Below are positions 44,377-57,016 of a stretch of DNA of 64,000 bases, piece by piece. The notes below the pieces were generated by a model. That model made no database searches. It had not been told where the DNA came from and saw only the letters and a program-made list of their open reading frames with translations. Positions within the stretch are counted from its first letter, which is position 1. The number at the start of each line of letters is the position of its first letter. Both the position numbers and the translations under genes were made by a program. The DNA lies in contig JBBPTG010000080.1 of NCBI GenBank assembly GCA_038093975.1, positions 55,866 through 119,865 of the forward strand, written 5' to 3'. Source of the DNA: Chalciporus piperatus (taxonomy: Eukaryota; Basidiomycota; Agaricomycetes; Boletales; Boletaceae).

Positions 44377-46314
44377 ATGGCTGCAAGCACGGCCACGCTC
44401 GAATACTCATCCAATGCACCAGAACCTCTCACATACCCTTCACTCTCTCCACATTACATTCTTGCATCCAACGAGCCCGACTATCTCCGTCTCATCCTAT
44501 CATCAAAAGTCTATGAGATACTTAAGGAAACCCCACTCGTATATGCTCCCAATCTCAGCGCAAAGCTAGGAAATCAGATATGGCTCAAACGTGAAGATCT
44601 ACAACAGGTTTTTAGCTTCAAGATCCGCGGGGCGTACAATTTCATGGCAAGCATCCCCGAAGAAGACCGATGGAAAGGTGTCATCACCTGCAGTGCCGGT
44701 TAGTGTGCGTACCCTTGCATACCCAGGCAGCGGTCATGGTTCCCGTCAAACTGGGCACATTAACACGTTCATCCTCAGGAAATCATGCTCAGGGTGTTGC
44801 CCTCTCCGGGTCGAAACTCGGCATCCCTTGCACTATCGTCATGCCCAAGGCAACACCAACCATCAAAGTCAGTAATGTACAAAGACTAGGCGCAAAGGTC
44901 GTTCTACACGGAGACGACTTCGACGAGGCCAAAGCAGAGTGTGCTCGTCTCGCAGCTGCACACAGCCTTACATTCGTCCCACCTTACGACGACCCTCTTG
45001 TCATCGCGGGGCAAGGTACCACCGGCATGGAAATTCTCAAGCAGATGCCCGATTCCGATGCAATTGATGGCATATTCGCTGCCATTGGGGGCGGCGGTCT
45101 AGTCGCCGGCATTGCAGAGTATATCAAGCGTATCGGAAACCCTAAAACCAAAATATATGGCGCGGAAACCGTCGATGCTGATGCCATGTACCAGAGTTTG
45201 AAAAAGGGTCAGCGCGTAACGTTGCCCGAAGTTGGCCCGTTCAGCGATGGCACAGCTGTCCGACTGGTAGGAGCAGAGCCATTCCGCATTTGCCAGCGAC
45301 TCTTGGACGAGGTCGTTCTTGTTGACAATGACGAGCTCTGTGCTGCCATCAAGGACATATTTGAGGGTAAGATCAAAGTGGTTGAGTTACAGGGGCAGTT
45401 CTTACTTTTCTATCACAGAAACGAGATCCATCACCGAGCCGGCAGGCGCACTGGCACTCGCTGGTTTGAAGCACCACATCATCGCCAACAAACTTGTCGG
45501 TGCCAACCAAAAGTATGTCGCGGTCGTCAGCGGTGCGAACATGAATTTCGATCGTTTGCGATTCGTCGCCGAGCGTGCAGAACTCGGTGAAGGTAGAGAA
45601 GCACTACTAAGTGTCGAGGTTCCTGAAAGACCCGGAACGTATGCCGCATTCTTTATCGAGACTTCGTTAACTCCCACTTATGCTTTTGAACGTCTAGCTT
45701 CTTTGCTCTTCACTCGATCATACACCCGCGATCTATCACAGAATTCGTCTACCGCTTTAATTCGCCAGAAACAGCTCACATCTTCCTGTCATTCAAACTC
45801 GAATCCTCGTCCCGGACGAAAGAAGTAGCAGCGGTGCTAGAGGCGATTGCACAACAAGGATTCAAGGGGTTCGACATCAGTGATGACGAGATGGCAAAGA
45901 GTCATACCAGATATATGGTGGGAGGGTGTGCTGTTGTACCCCATGAACGTTTATTCAGATTCCGTGAGTCTGAGTTTCACATTTCCCAGAAGGCTAAAAC
46001 GTGACCTGCTTGTCCAGAATTCCCCGAGCGACCTGGCGCCCTGCGTAAGTTCTTGGAAGGCCTTCAACATGGATGGAACATCTCACTGTTCCATTACCGC
46101 AACCATGGCGCTGGTTAGTCGTCCGCTTGTTGATTGTACTTGATGTACTTGACGTCATGGCTGAACTCGCGCTACAGATCTCGGCAAAGTACTGACTGGC
46201 ATCCAAGTACCTCCTCAAGACTATGATCAGTTCCAGCAATTCCTGGATAATTTGGGATATCACTACGTGGAAGAGACAAATAATGAAGTATACAAACGAT
46301 ACCTTAGAGGTTGA
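44377..46314 (+). CDS. ILV1: Threonine dehydratase (threonine deaminase), biosynthetic
   Basis: This PLP enzyme converts threonine to 2-oxobutanoate and ammonia, the first step of isoleucine synthesis in mitochondria. The start at 44377 gives [20 protein letters not shown]. The Schiff-base lysine lies in [13 protein letters not shown]. The phosphate-binding loop [13 protein letters not shown] is split by the first intron, followed by [14 protein letters not shown]. The C-terminal half has two ACT-like regulatory repeats: [16 protein letters not shown] and, after further introns, [15 protein letters not shown] with [14 protein letters not shown]. The end is YKRYLRG at 46312-46314. Two ACT-like domains imply allosteric control by isoleucine and valine, known for the family. 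All catalytic motifs are intact. Confidence 0.93.
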
Positions 46315-46605
46315 GTAGCATAGAGTTTGCAGTGTGGTGTTGATTAACAAGCTAGCCTATGTACTTGACACATCTAACGATCAATATCTCCATGTTTGAT
46401 CTGGAGAAGCTGAAGGCTCGTTCGAAAGACCTAGACTCATTCGAGCTGCGAGTGGTCTACCGAAATTTACGCGCCGGGAAAGTGACTCTACGGTTTCCGT
46501 GGCCTTAGTGATCCGGGCTCAGCGTAGGAAGCAAATATTTAGGGAGCGTAATAGTTAGCTCGCAACTTGTATTCCACCAGTATTCCACCACCATCAGTGT
46601 CAAAG

Positions 46606-47152
46606 ATGGCCCTCGCTGCTCGCATTTCTACACGACACCTCCGCAATAATCTCCGTCTGTCGCAGCGAACGCTCTTCGTGTCTGCTTCGAGGGGTTTATC
46701 CGACCCATGGCCGCTCCCTCACACCCCTCAGCATCTCTCCAGCACAACCACTCCGACAGACATACCCGCTCCTGAACCCCTTCCCCGACACAATGAATCT
46801 CTCGAAGCTAAGCGTGCACGTCTTCTATACCAATCACGCAAACGCGGCACCCTCGAGAGCGACCTCCTTTTGAGCACGTTTGTCCGAGATCATCTCGCTA
46901 CTATGACCCAGGCCGAACTATCTGAATACGACAAGGTACGTCTCTCTTTCCCGTCAGAGCACTTTGTTCTTTGTAACATATTTCTTTCCTCCCTCGCAGC
47001 TGCTCGACGAGCCGGACTGGGACATATATTATTGGTCGACAGGGAATCGTACCCCGCCTGAACGCTGGGCCAACTCTGCAATTTTGCAGAGACTGAAGGT
47101 GCATGCGAAAAATGAGGGAAAGGTAGTCAGAAAGATGCCTCCTTTGTCATAA
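46606..47152 (+). CDS. SDHAF2: Succinate dehydrogenase assembly factor 2, mitochondrial
   Basis: The start at 46606 gives [20 protein letters not shown], an Arg-rich mitochondrial presequence. The Sdh5 fold follows: [34 protein letters not shown], then an intron and [15 protein letters not shown]. The end is [10 protein letters not shown]. RKRGxLESDLLL and [11 protein letters not shown] are the diagnostic conserved blocks. The protein helps covalent attachment of FAD to Sdh1. One intron (donor GTACGT after EYDK) is seen. Confidence 0.95.
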
Positions 47153-47859
47153 TCATGCGGCTGTTGGCATACTACTACTGTACTTTCCCTCACAATGGTC
47201 TTGACAATGAAACAGCGCCAATATCTCTTGTAAAAATACAAGCAAACCGGCGACGACCACCATTGAATGCCAATGGTCCACTCTCAGGTTGGAGTTTTTG
47301 TGATTTATTTACAGCGAACCAAGCATCCACTCGCTTTCTGGTGCAACCGCGGCGATTGTGGATTGATCGTTACCGATGTGGAACGGTGTGTGGTTGATAT
47401 CAAGTGAGTAAGTACTTTGACCAAGTACCTTGTGATGTCCCGGTCAGCGCTTCAGCGCTCAAGCTCAAGGGTGAACGTTATCGGTTTCGACACGGGGAGA
47501 ACAGATTATGTCTGCAGGATGCATATACGAGAAACATCCAAGTGTGACAAACGTTGTGACGCGGATCAACTTTATGGATGCTTGTTCGGCAGTGGACCGA
47601 ACTCGAGGCAACGGGCTCCGAGGGCTTCGGAAGCGAGAATACACGATGGGGTGCCGTGTTCATTTGCGCTTGTTAGGAATGATGCTATGTACTGTACATG
47701 TCTAGAGCGACGGCAGAGCACAGGATGACCCCAAGGATGGTCTGATTAGTGCCCGGAATGAGTACGCAATGTTATGCGGTTTGATTGGCTGTGTAGGCGT
47801 CAGATGACTAAGTGCTGAGGTGAACGAATCCAGGCGCACCGGCAGTCACACACGAGGGT
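47153..47859. other. Intergenic, no supported gene
   Basis: This is convergent 3' space of SDHAF2 and NDUFB3. The frame at 47417-47728 is short, has no domain and no splice context. Nothing else is seen. Confidence 0.4.
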
Positions 47860-48051
47860 TTAGTTGTGACCTTTGCTATCCTGTGACTTCGTGTAGAAGT
47901 TGTCGAAGACGACGTAGGCACTGAACGCAACGACCGCTATTCCGAAGCCGGGAAAGATGCTGGAGAACATGGCCCGATTGGAGAACACAGGGTGTTTCCG
48001 CCAGGCTTCTCTCTTGGCCCAAGGATCACGGAATAGTGGGAGGTTGGTCAT
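47860..48051 (-). CDS. NDUFB3: NADH:ubiquinone oxidoreductase B12 subunit (NDUFB3 family)
   Basis: This is a 63-residue protein from MTNLPLFRDPWAKREAWRKH to QDSKGHN. The DPWAKREAWR block, then a single membrane span (FPGFGIAVVAFSAYVVFDNF), fits the accessory B12 subunit of the complex I membrane arm. The frame is open further upstream, but the sequence there looks like a 5' UTR intron: GTCAGTGTG donor near 48118 and CACACAG acceptor just before the ATG. The chosen ATG follows that acceptor directly. The protein is short, as is normal for this family in fungi. Confidence 0.82.
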   Translation of the reverse strand: MTNLPLFRDPWAKREAWRKHPVFSNRAMFSSIFPGFGIAVVAFSAYVVFDNFYTKSQDSKGHN

Positions 48052-48366
48052 TGCTGTGTGACAGGTCGAAAATGAGCGCTGCGACCGCAATTTCCATGTA
48101 ACTATCACACTGACCTCGTACTGACTGTCCACCAAAAATGGAGGCGTTGAAATGCTGTTTCGCCTCCGCACATACCCGCTTAGCCTAAGTGTCACGTGCA
48201 GGATTAGGGCAGGTACATCAAGACTTCGTCTAATTTCAACCGGTCACAGCGCGGGAGAAGGGATTTCACCCCAGTTTGTCTCAGTCCGCGTCCCTTCTCA
48301 TTTACAGCCCATTTATACCTTGAATCCATCCGCTGCGCGCCATTTCTTGCTCTTTTCGACACTAGC
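48052..48366. promoter_or_regulatory. Divergent promoter of NDUFB3 and TOP1
   Basis: About 315 bases separate the two starts, including the likely 5' UTR intron of NDUFB3. No specific site was assigned. Confidence 0.4.
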
Positions 48367-51300
48367 ATGTCCTCAGATGACGATATGCCACTCAATACCC
48401 TCGTTAGTGCCAATGGGAAGAGCAATGGCGTAGCGAACGGCAATGGCCACTCCAATGGCGATGCAGACGACTCTCCGATGAGCGAAGACGACGTGCCCCT
48501 GGTGTGTGGCATTTCTTTTTTTCATTTTCTCAAAGTCCCCTATAATTTCCCATCTAGTCACAGGCCAATGGCGTTGAAACGCCTCCGCGACCACGAAAGC
48601 GTGCCGCAGTGGACGACTCCGACAGTGAAGACGATGACGATGTCCCACTTGCGTCGTCGCCAGCTAAGAATGCTTCCACATCAGGCGCCACTGCTCTCAA
48701 TGGTAAGAGGAAGCCGAAAGCCGAAAGCGATAGTGACACTGCGTTGTCCACTGTCAAGAGAAAACGCGCATCGAATGGAAAGGCCAAAGCACCTCCTAAG
48801 AAGAAAGTCAAGAGAGAAAACAAATCTGAGGCTGAGGAGTCTTCTGCGTCGGACGATGAACCCTTAACGAAGAAGCGGTCGAAGCCCAAGGCGACTAAGG
48901 CAAAAGTCAAAGCCGAAAGCGACGTAGAAATGAAGGAGGAGGACGTCAAGCCGAAACAGAAGAGAGCCTCGAAGAAGAAGCCCAAGCAAGAAGAGGCGAC
49001 CTCCGAAATCCCTCAGACCAAGAAGAGGGGGAAGAAGAAAGAGGAGGAGGAAGAAGCTGAGGAAGTCTTTCGATGGTGGGAGGCGCAGCAAGCCAATGGA
49101 GACGGTGAAGAGAAATGGCAGACTCTCGAACATCATGGTGTCATATTTCCACCTCCTTACGAGCCGCTCCCTTCACATGTGAAGATGAAGTACAAAGGTC
49201 CTAATCCAACAATATCTTTGCGTTTTTTCCAAGCGACGCTGACTTTTCAACTCAGGCAAGGAGGTTGACCTCCCGCCCGAGTCTGAGGAGGTTGCTGGCT
49301 TTTATGCGGCCATGTTGGAGACCGATCACGCTCAGGACAAGACGTTCAACAAGAATTTCTTCGAGGATTGGCTAAAAGTTTTGAAAGATCATCCTCCTGT
49401 AAGCTTCGTTTGGTAGCCTTCAACAACCTTTCGGTAACCCTTCTGTAGCGCAACAAAATTAAGATAACCGCATTCGACCAATGCGACTTCCGCCCAGTGT
49501 TTGAATATTTTGAAGCAGAGAAAGCGAAGAAAAAGGCATTGAGCGCTGCTGAGAAGAAGGAGCTCAAGAAACAGAAGGATGCGATGGAGGAGAAGTATAC
49601 GACATGTCTTCTCGATGGACGCAAGGAGAAGGTTGGAAATTTCCGTGTCGAACCTCCAGGACTATTCCGTGGTCGCGGTGACCACCCAAAGAAGGGCGCA
49701 TTGAAGGTAAGATGCTTCGAGTATTATACCCGTGGCAAATGCAACCAACTGACGCACGGGACAGTTTCGTGTCCGCCCGGAGGACATCACCCTCAACATC
49801 GGCGAGGGGGTGCCAACTCCTGTACCAAACATGCCCGGAAACTGGAAAGGAGTGGCGCACGACAAAACTGTGACCTGGCTTGCCAATTGGGTTGAAAACG
49901 TCAATGGCAACTACAAGTATGTCTTTTTGGCGGCAGGCAGTTCACTCAAGGGTCAGAGCGACATGACAAAGTTCGAAAAGGCCCGTGAACTCAAGGTATA
50001 AAATGTCTCTGTCCATGACTTCGCCGAGTGCTCACTGTTTGTCAGGATCAGGTCGCAAGGATCCGAGCAGATTACCAAGCCGACTTGAAGAGCAAAGTCA
50101 TGGCTGACCGACAGCGGGCGACGGCCATGTATTTCATTGATCGGCTAGCTCTTCGTGCGGGTAACGAGAAGGGAGAAGACGAAGCGGATACAGTCGGCTG
50201 TTGCTCGCTGCGCTGTGAACATGTCACGCTGGAGGCTCCTGATTTCATCGTCTTCGATTTCCTTGGTAAAGATTCGATCCGGTACTACAACCGCGTAAGT
50301 GTGGATGCGCAGGTATTCAAAAACATCCGCCTGTTCAAGGACAACAAGGAAGATAGCGACAACTTGTTCGATCGTGTCAATGTAAACGTCTTCTCGAGTG
50401 CTCTTCGTACAAAGCTGATGCTCGTGTTCTTAGACTTCGCTTCTCAACAAGCACCTTGCATCGTACATGAAGGGTTTGACAGCCAAAGTGTTCCGTACCT
50501 ACAACGCATCTATAACTTTCCAGCAACAGTTGGACGAGGGCACGCCGAAAGATGCGTCGGTCCAGGAGAAGCTGAACGCATACAATCACGCAAATCGCAT
50601 GGTTGCCATCCTCTGTAACCATCAAAGGAGTGTACCCAAGACCCACGACCAATCCATGGGCAAGATGCGCGATAGAGTATGTGTCCTTTGAGGATTGTCC
50701 TGCATTGCACTCAGCTATCGTCTAGCTCCGCTCCTTGAAGTATGATAGAATGAAGCTTCGTCACGTCCTCTTCAATATAGACGCCAAGTATCAGAAGAAG
50801 AAGCTTTACGCGGATGACGAGTCGGACATAGACGACGAGTGGATTGCGGAGTACGAGGATACCTTGAAGAAGAAGGAGATAGAGAAGGCCGAGAAGAAGT
50901 TCGCGAAAGAAAACGAGAAACTCATCGAGGACGATAATAAACCTCAAGATGATTCCGTGCTGAAAGACCGGATTGCTGGCATTGAGGCCGATTACAAGAA
51001 ACTGGCCAAGGAACGAGGGACACGCAAGGCAGCTTTGAAGAGGGATCGTCCGGTGGAGAAGATCGAAGAGGCTATCCAGAAGCTAGACGAGAGGATCAAG
51101 ACTTTTAAGTTGCAGATGGACGACCGCGAAGCTGGGAAGGAAGTTGCGTTGGGCACGAGGTGGGTCGTATTGCTTGTTTGCGAGCGCGGCATTTCTGATG
51201 TGTTGTCCAAACCCTCACAGTAAGATCAACTACTTGGATCCTCGGTAATTCGTGATGTGATTTACAATGAGTGGTTCGCTGACGACACATCTAGGATCAC

Positions 51301-51462
51301 TGCCGCTTGGTGCAAAAAGCATGGTGTTCCTATCGAGAAGATATTCTCCAAGACGCTGCTCACCAAATGTAAGCAGTGTTTATTGATGGCTTGCATTACT
51401 TGGCTAACTTCCCTATCATAGTCCCTTGGGCAATGGAAGTAGAGGAAGACTGGAAGTTCTGA
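48367..51462 (+). CDS. TOP1: DNA topoisomerase I (type IB)
   Basis: The start at 48367 gives [20 protein letters not shown]. The N-terminus is a long charged Lys/Glu/Ser tail with nuclear-import-like clusters (PPKKKVKRE). The core begins [20 protein letters not shown] and [19 protein letters not shown], then [53 protein letters not shown] and [19 protein letters not shown] with its catalytic Arg. The linker ([15 protein letters not shown]) is a charged coiled coil. The active-site Tyr lies in [11 protein letters not shown], carried by a 24-base exon (51221-51244). The end is [12 protein letters not shown] at 51462. It relaxes supercoils during transcription and replication. The gene looks intact. 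Confidence 0.95.
51221..51244 (+). other. 24-base TOP1 exon with catalytic tyrosine
   Basis: The exon starts after CCCTCACAG and ends before GTAATTCG. With flanking split codons it encodes S-KINYLDP-R, including the nucleophilic Tyr of type IB topoisomerases. Confidence 0.85.
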
Positions 51463-51733
51463 GTCGACAGCCCGCCCTATCATTATTTGTGCATATCATC
51501 GACTGCAAGGACTAGCACCGTTACTCGGGCAGGGACTCTTGCATTCTAATATACGTAGATGTCGTAGATTGTTTGCGCTGCGCAGCAATACTTACTGCAG
51601 TGGTTAGCAAAGTTACTCGCGTGTTTGGTCAAGTTTTCCGCGTATTAACTCATTCGAAGCCACGGTTTCATAAAGGATTCCTTCTTTCGCCAAATCACCT
51701 TCACGCTTGTACCACGCTCTTTCCCTCACCCCC

Positions 51734-53872
51734 ATGAGTCAACAAGTTGCTGCAGCATCCTCCAGTCATTTCGCCGCCAAATCTGCATTTGCAGCCCTCA
51801 CTGTTGAGGACGTTGAAGAGTTCGAGGAAGAATTCAGTGCAGACGAACATGCTCAACCGCAGTCGGACAGGTAAGTCCTTCCATCGGCATTCCCTGACCT
51901 TGTACCTATGGTGTGAGTGTAGCACAGAGCCTCCTAAGCTATCAAAGTCACAGCTGAAAAAAATGCAAAAACACGCGCGGACCGAGAAGCGGAAGCAGGC
52001 AAAGGCCTCAGCGAAGGCTGTAACAGCAGAGAATTCGCCCAGAGCCACGCCATCGCTGGAAGAGTCTGCCGCACGCACTGCGGCTGTCGCTGATGGAGAG
52101 CCCCTCTCATCTGAGCCCGAGCCTGAACATGTTACTCCCGAAGGACGCCTCGAGACCGACCGAGAAGACGTTCACCCTCCTCCAGAGCCCACGCCTCCTC
52201 CACCCGAAGTTGACGGCGACGTGAAAGCGGACGGTACGTGATACGCGGTTTTAATTTGCATGTGTTCATGTAATTGATGGTACTCTCCTAGCCCCCATCC
52301 CACCACCTGTCGAGGCACCTCCAAAACACGTAGCAGAGAAACGGGAGCTTCCCCCTTCACAACCCCCAACAGATGTTGAACGTGCCACGAAGTTGAAGCA
52401 AGATGCCCATGAAGCTGAACGCACAAAGAAACGCCAAAATTTGCTGACAAGGACACTATGGACGTTCATCATGATCGGGGGCTTCTTGGGTTCGACTGCT
52501 CTATCACCTTGAACTAGCATGTTTGCTAACGTCACGTTTAGGCCTGCTCCTCATGGGCCACGCGTACATGATCATTCTCGTCATGCTGTGTCAGACTTTG
52601 GTATACCGAGAAGTTACAGCTCTCTTCTCTTTGAAGGACATGTCTTTCAAATCTGCGGATACCACAGTCAGAGGACGTAAAGATCCTTGGAGTAAGACTC
52701 TCAACTGGTATTTCTTTGCCGTGACAAATTACTTCTTGTACGGCGAAAGTATCATATATTACTTCAAGGCAAGCTCCATTTTTCGTTCTGTCGACCTAGC
52801 ATCTAATGCTGTTCTATAGCATGTAGTGTTCACTGATGGGCAGTTGCTTCCATTTGCCATGAACCATCGTATAATCAGCTTCACTCTTTACACAATCGGG
52901 TTTATGGGTTTTGTACTGTCACTTAAGCGCGGCTACCTCAAGCAGCAATTTGGTCTCTTTTGTTGGGTTCACATGAGTTTACTCTTGATCGTGGTCTCCA
53001 GGTAGGAGTGGTCTTGTTAGATTGGTAAATGTGTGTCTGATCTGGTCTTCAGCCACTTCATCGTCAACAATATCCTCGAGGGTCTCATCTGGTTCTTTGT
53101 CCCGGCTTCGCTGGTCGTTTGCAACGATGTCTTCGCCTACATCTGGGGTATCACACTCGGCCGCACTCCGTTGATCAAGCTCTCCCCAAAGAAAACCGTC
53201 GAGGGTTTCGTTGGTGCATTTTGGAGCACCCTCATTTTCAGTGTCGTGTGGGGATCGTATTTCATGCGATTCAACTATATGATTTGTCCCGTCCATGACC
53301 TTGGTGTCAGTGTCTGGAGCAATGTCCAATGTGTCCCGAATCCGGTCTTCGTCACTAGAGAATGGGAGATATGGGCACCCCTGAGGGTCTTCCTGTCACA
53401 ACTTGTGCGTACATCCCTGCAACTTTTCTCTTGCATTGAACTATAATCCCCCGTAGATCGGTCGCAACATCACAGTGATTCCTTACGCCCCCTATCAACT
53501 TCATTTACTGGTCTTTGCTAGCTTTGTTTCGCTAGTGGCACCATTTGGGGGATTCTTTGCTTCTGGTTTCAAACGCGCATTCGACATCAAAGACTTTGGC
53601 CACAGCATTCCCGGACACGGAGGCATGACCGACCGCATGGATTGCCAGTATGTTGATCTCACGATTTCAGCTTGTCAAGCTAATGTATCCGTGCCAGGTT
53701 CCTCATGGGAGTCTTCACCTATGTGTACTACAGCAGTTTGATCCGAGAACACCACGTCACGGTGGGGTCCATATTGCAAATGATAGTCAGCGGGCTGACC
53801 ATCGAGGAGCAATTGGAGTTGGTGAGGGATTTGAAGAAATACATGCATGGACGAGGCATTATGAACGTATGA
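51734..53872 (+). CDS. CDS1: Phosphatidate cytidylyltransferase (CDP-diacylglycerol synthase)
   Basis: This ER enzyme makes CDP-diacylglycerol from phosphatidate and CTP. The start at 51734 gives [21 protein letters not shown] long disordered N-terminus (Pro/Glu-rich) precedes the membrane domain. Hydrophobic spans include [54 protein letters not shown] and [19 protein letters not shown]. The family signature is complete: [17 protein letters not shown] and, near the end, [20 protein letters not shown] followed by GMTDRMDCQ. The end is [10 protein letters not shown]. Six or so introns. No damage is seen. Confidence 0.93.
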
Positions 53873-54103
53873 TCACAACGCTTATTCAGTCATGAACGAA
53901 CGCTATTATTACCTTTTAACTGCTAATTGTTTTCTTGTTTGTGGATACTTTGCTCATTACCGACATCGTAATGAATCGCACACTATTCAGCTCTGTCTGT
54001 TTCCGTAGCGCTTCATTGGAAAGGGGCATGTTTGCGTGCAATACAAGCATGATCATAAGAGAAAATAACATGAGAACAGGTTGACCAACAAGACATATGC
54101 TCC

Positions 54104-54772
54104 TTATGACCGGGGCTTTTCCTGATGACGATTGATATAACGTTTAGAGCAAGCGATTTGAGTGGATGACGTCCACAAACCTTTTTCTCCTTCCAGAGGG
54201 CGAGGAGACCGACACCGGACACCTTGACAACCTTGAAACGCACACCAGGAATATCACCCTTGGCTTTACCTCTACGACCGAAACCTGAGATCAAGACTTC
54301 GTCGTTCTCATCAACGAAGTTCAGGCAACCATCATTCTAGCACGAGATGTCGTGAATTTCTGCGATCCAACCAAACGACAAACGACTCACAGGAACGAAA
54401 GCCGTGACCTTTTTACCGTTCTTAATAAGCTGGACACGAACACATTTACGGATGGCGGAGTTGGGCTGCTTTGCCTCGACACCGACTTTCTCGAGGACGA
54501 TACCCTTTGCGTGTGATGATCCTCCAGTAGGGGAGGTTTTGAAGACGTTACCGAGGGCGCGCTTCTTGTAAGACTTGTCCGCCTACACAAACGGAACGTG
54601 AAATGTGAGATCAGAGCTGCTGCATGAAGCTGAACGGGTATGTACCCAGCGGTTTTCGCGCCGGCTAGTGCGGAGTTTGCGAGCGGATTGAAGTCCACGG
54701 GGTTTGTTGGCTGAAGGAGGACCAAGTCAGTGACATGGATCGATATTTGCAGCGTAACGACGTACAGCCCAT
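54104..54772 (-). CDS. RPS23: 40S ribosomal protein S23 (uS12)
   Basis: Exon 1 is only ATGGGCT (54766-54772), followed by an intron. Then [80 protein letters not shown] and TAFVP follow, with another intron before [20 protein letters not shown]. The last intron splits the end, which reads [20 protein letters not shown], with stop at 54104-54106. PNSAIRKC is the decoding-centre loop of uS12. Intron position directly after the start is common in fungal ribosomal-protein genes. The length is normal. Confidence 0.95.
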
Positions 54773-55351
54773 TCTTGCGGTCGATGAGGTCGATGAGGAG
54801 GACTTGGTTCTACTCGGCCGGGCTACACGGCAATTGCCGTGCACTATTACAGTTTATCAGCCACATGCGATCACGTGCTGCTTACTATTATTATTATTTT
54901 TGACAACAATTACGTCGCTTGAGATCCTCTATCTTGATACTGTAACATGACCGTATCAGCTGGTGTCTCAGGTCGACGTCTCCCTGTCTCAAGTTTCCCG
55001 GTTCCCCAACAGCCCCCGATTCAACCCTGATTTGACTTCGATCTTAATCTCTCGTAAGAATTCGCTGATAGCGCAGGAACAAGACTTCACGGCCACAAAG
55101 CTCATTTGCGCCATTTCTCACTGGCATTTACCACCCCAGCGTCAACCTGCTGACGGCTTTGTCGACCTCATGCCAGCTCATGCCCCATGCATTCCCACCA
55201 ATCGGGCCGGTAATCATGCCTTCATTCGATATGACAGCTCCGTGAATAGTCCCGTATCTCTTGACCCAGCTTGACCCTATATATCAATGGCATATCGTTT
55301 CTCAGACTCCAAATCGCTTCACGTTACACTCTGATCGCCGCTGAGAGCACC
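54773..55351. other. Divergent intergenic region
   Basis: This is promoter space of RPS23 and of the first hydrolase. A short ATT repeat (TTACTATTATTATTATTTTT) lies near 54882-54901. No gene is seen. Confidence 0.4.
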
Positions 55352-57016
55352 ATGTCGATTCAATACTACCACCATGGACGGTTTCGCGTCGCAGGAGGTG
55401 TCATTCCAGACGCGATAACTGCTTACTGCACATACGGAGATCCCAAGAACCCCTGCATCGTCTTCCCAACCTGTTACGGCGGAAAGCTTGACAGTGCGTA
55501 ACCTTACTATTTGAACTGCGAAACTAGATTGTCGTGCTGCAACGAGCCAATGGTCTCATAGGTCAAGGATATCTTGTCGGAGAGGACAAGGTGACCTACT
55601 CACCACAACGCTCTTTCCCCTGGACGCGCACTTAGACAATGTCAGGTTCTGGACCCACGCAAGTACTACGTCGTCACATTTGCTTTGTTTTCGAATGGTG
55701 AAGTGCGTTGAAATTCCCTGACCCACTATTTGTGTTCCCTGACACCACGCTGTAGTCCTCTTCGCCTTCCAACACTGTGAGCTTAACAGAAGTCAAGATG
55801 TGCTGCGCACATTGATGATGTCCCACATAGCCTGCTCCATACAACGGGCCGTACTTCCCAGCCGTGTCATATGAGGACAACATGTGAGCAAACCCTCCAT
55901 GGACCAAGATGGGTTACAAACTATATATACATAGCCGTGCCCAGTACGCGGTTTTGACCCAGAAGCTGGGGATCCAGAAGGTCTTCTGCACCATCGGTTT
56001 TTCTATGGGTGGACAGCAGGTTCGTGCACAAAAAAAATCCGCATTTGGAGTATTCACCTTCACATCATGATGGTAGGCATACTACTGGCCAGTCGTGTAC
56101 CCTGATTTTGTGGAAAGGTAACTTCACATGCCGACTTCCCCAGGTTTATTTTTCTGACTTTTCTCCCAAGATTTATTCCTATTTGTGGGTCTGCACGCAC
56201 GAGCCCTCACAACAAAGCGTATGTTGCCACCGTCGGCCGGCTTGTTCTCTTCTAATGACGATCACAGTTTCCTGGAGGGTCCGAAAGCGGCGCTTGCAGC
56301 ATCCAAAGACTTTGACAATGGACACTACAAGACCACGCCTCAGCATGGAATCCGTGCATTTGGTCGCGCGTACAGTGCTTGGGCATACAGCCAAGAAGTC
56401 AGCATCTTGTTCTGATCTCGAAGGTAATCGCGTGTGCTAATTGTCTAATCGCATCGAAGTGGTTCCGCAAAGAGCAGTACTTGTACGACGGAAAGTGAGT
56501 GTAAATAGACGTACATTGTTTGAGACGCTGATCCGTTCATACAGATACGCTGACCTCAATGCATTCCTACGTGAGGATTGGGAAGCAGGATTCCTGAACG
56601 GCTGGGATGCGAACGATCTCCTCACCTTACTCCACACTTGGCAAGTCGCCGACGTTTCCGCAATCCGTGATAACGGAGACCTCGGAAAATGCTTGGGCGC
56701 GATCAAGGCCAGGGGACTGGTCATGCCCTGCAAGACTGATCTCTATTTCCCGGTAAGTCTTTATCTTGCACGTAGATTCACTTATGCCGATGTCTCATTC
56801 ATTTCAACAGCCGGAAGACAGTGAGAATGAAATGCTATATCTGAAGAATGCAAAGCTGGTTGTCATGCCCTCCATCTGGGGACACATGGGTAAAGTTTTA
56901 TTTTTTTTTGCTGTCTTATGCTCATGGATAACAAAATCATAGCTGGAGGTGGCGCTAACGCCCAGGATGACGAATTCCTTCAATCAGAAGTCAAGAAATT
57001 CCTGGAGGAACCTTAG
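55352..57016 (+). CDS. Homoserine-acetyltransferase-like alpha/beta hydrolase, tandem copy 1
   Basis: The start at 55352 gives MSIQYYHHGRFRVAGGVIPD, followed by AYCTYGDPKNPCIVFPTCYG. Later exons carry VLDPRKYYVVTFALFSNGE, AQYAVLTQKLGIQKVFCTIG and the nucleophile elbow GFSMGGQQ. An intron follows, then AYYWPVVYPDFVERFIPICG, SARTSPHNKAFLEGPKAALA, the lid-like block WDANDLLTLLHTWQVADVS, the probable Asp in KTDLYFP-PEDSE, and the His in WGHMAGGGAN. The end is FLEEP at 57016. The fold and the GxSxG-Asp-His triad are those of MET2-type acyltransferases, but fungal relatives of this kind often act on other substrates. The substrate is unknown. About nine short introns. Confidence 0.85.

Noticed and set aside
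47417..47728. 103-codon frame in the SDHAF2-NDUFB3 spacer
   Set aside because: No domain or gene structure is visible. It is likely chance.
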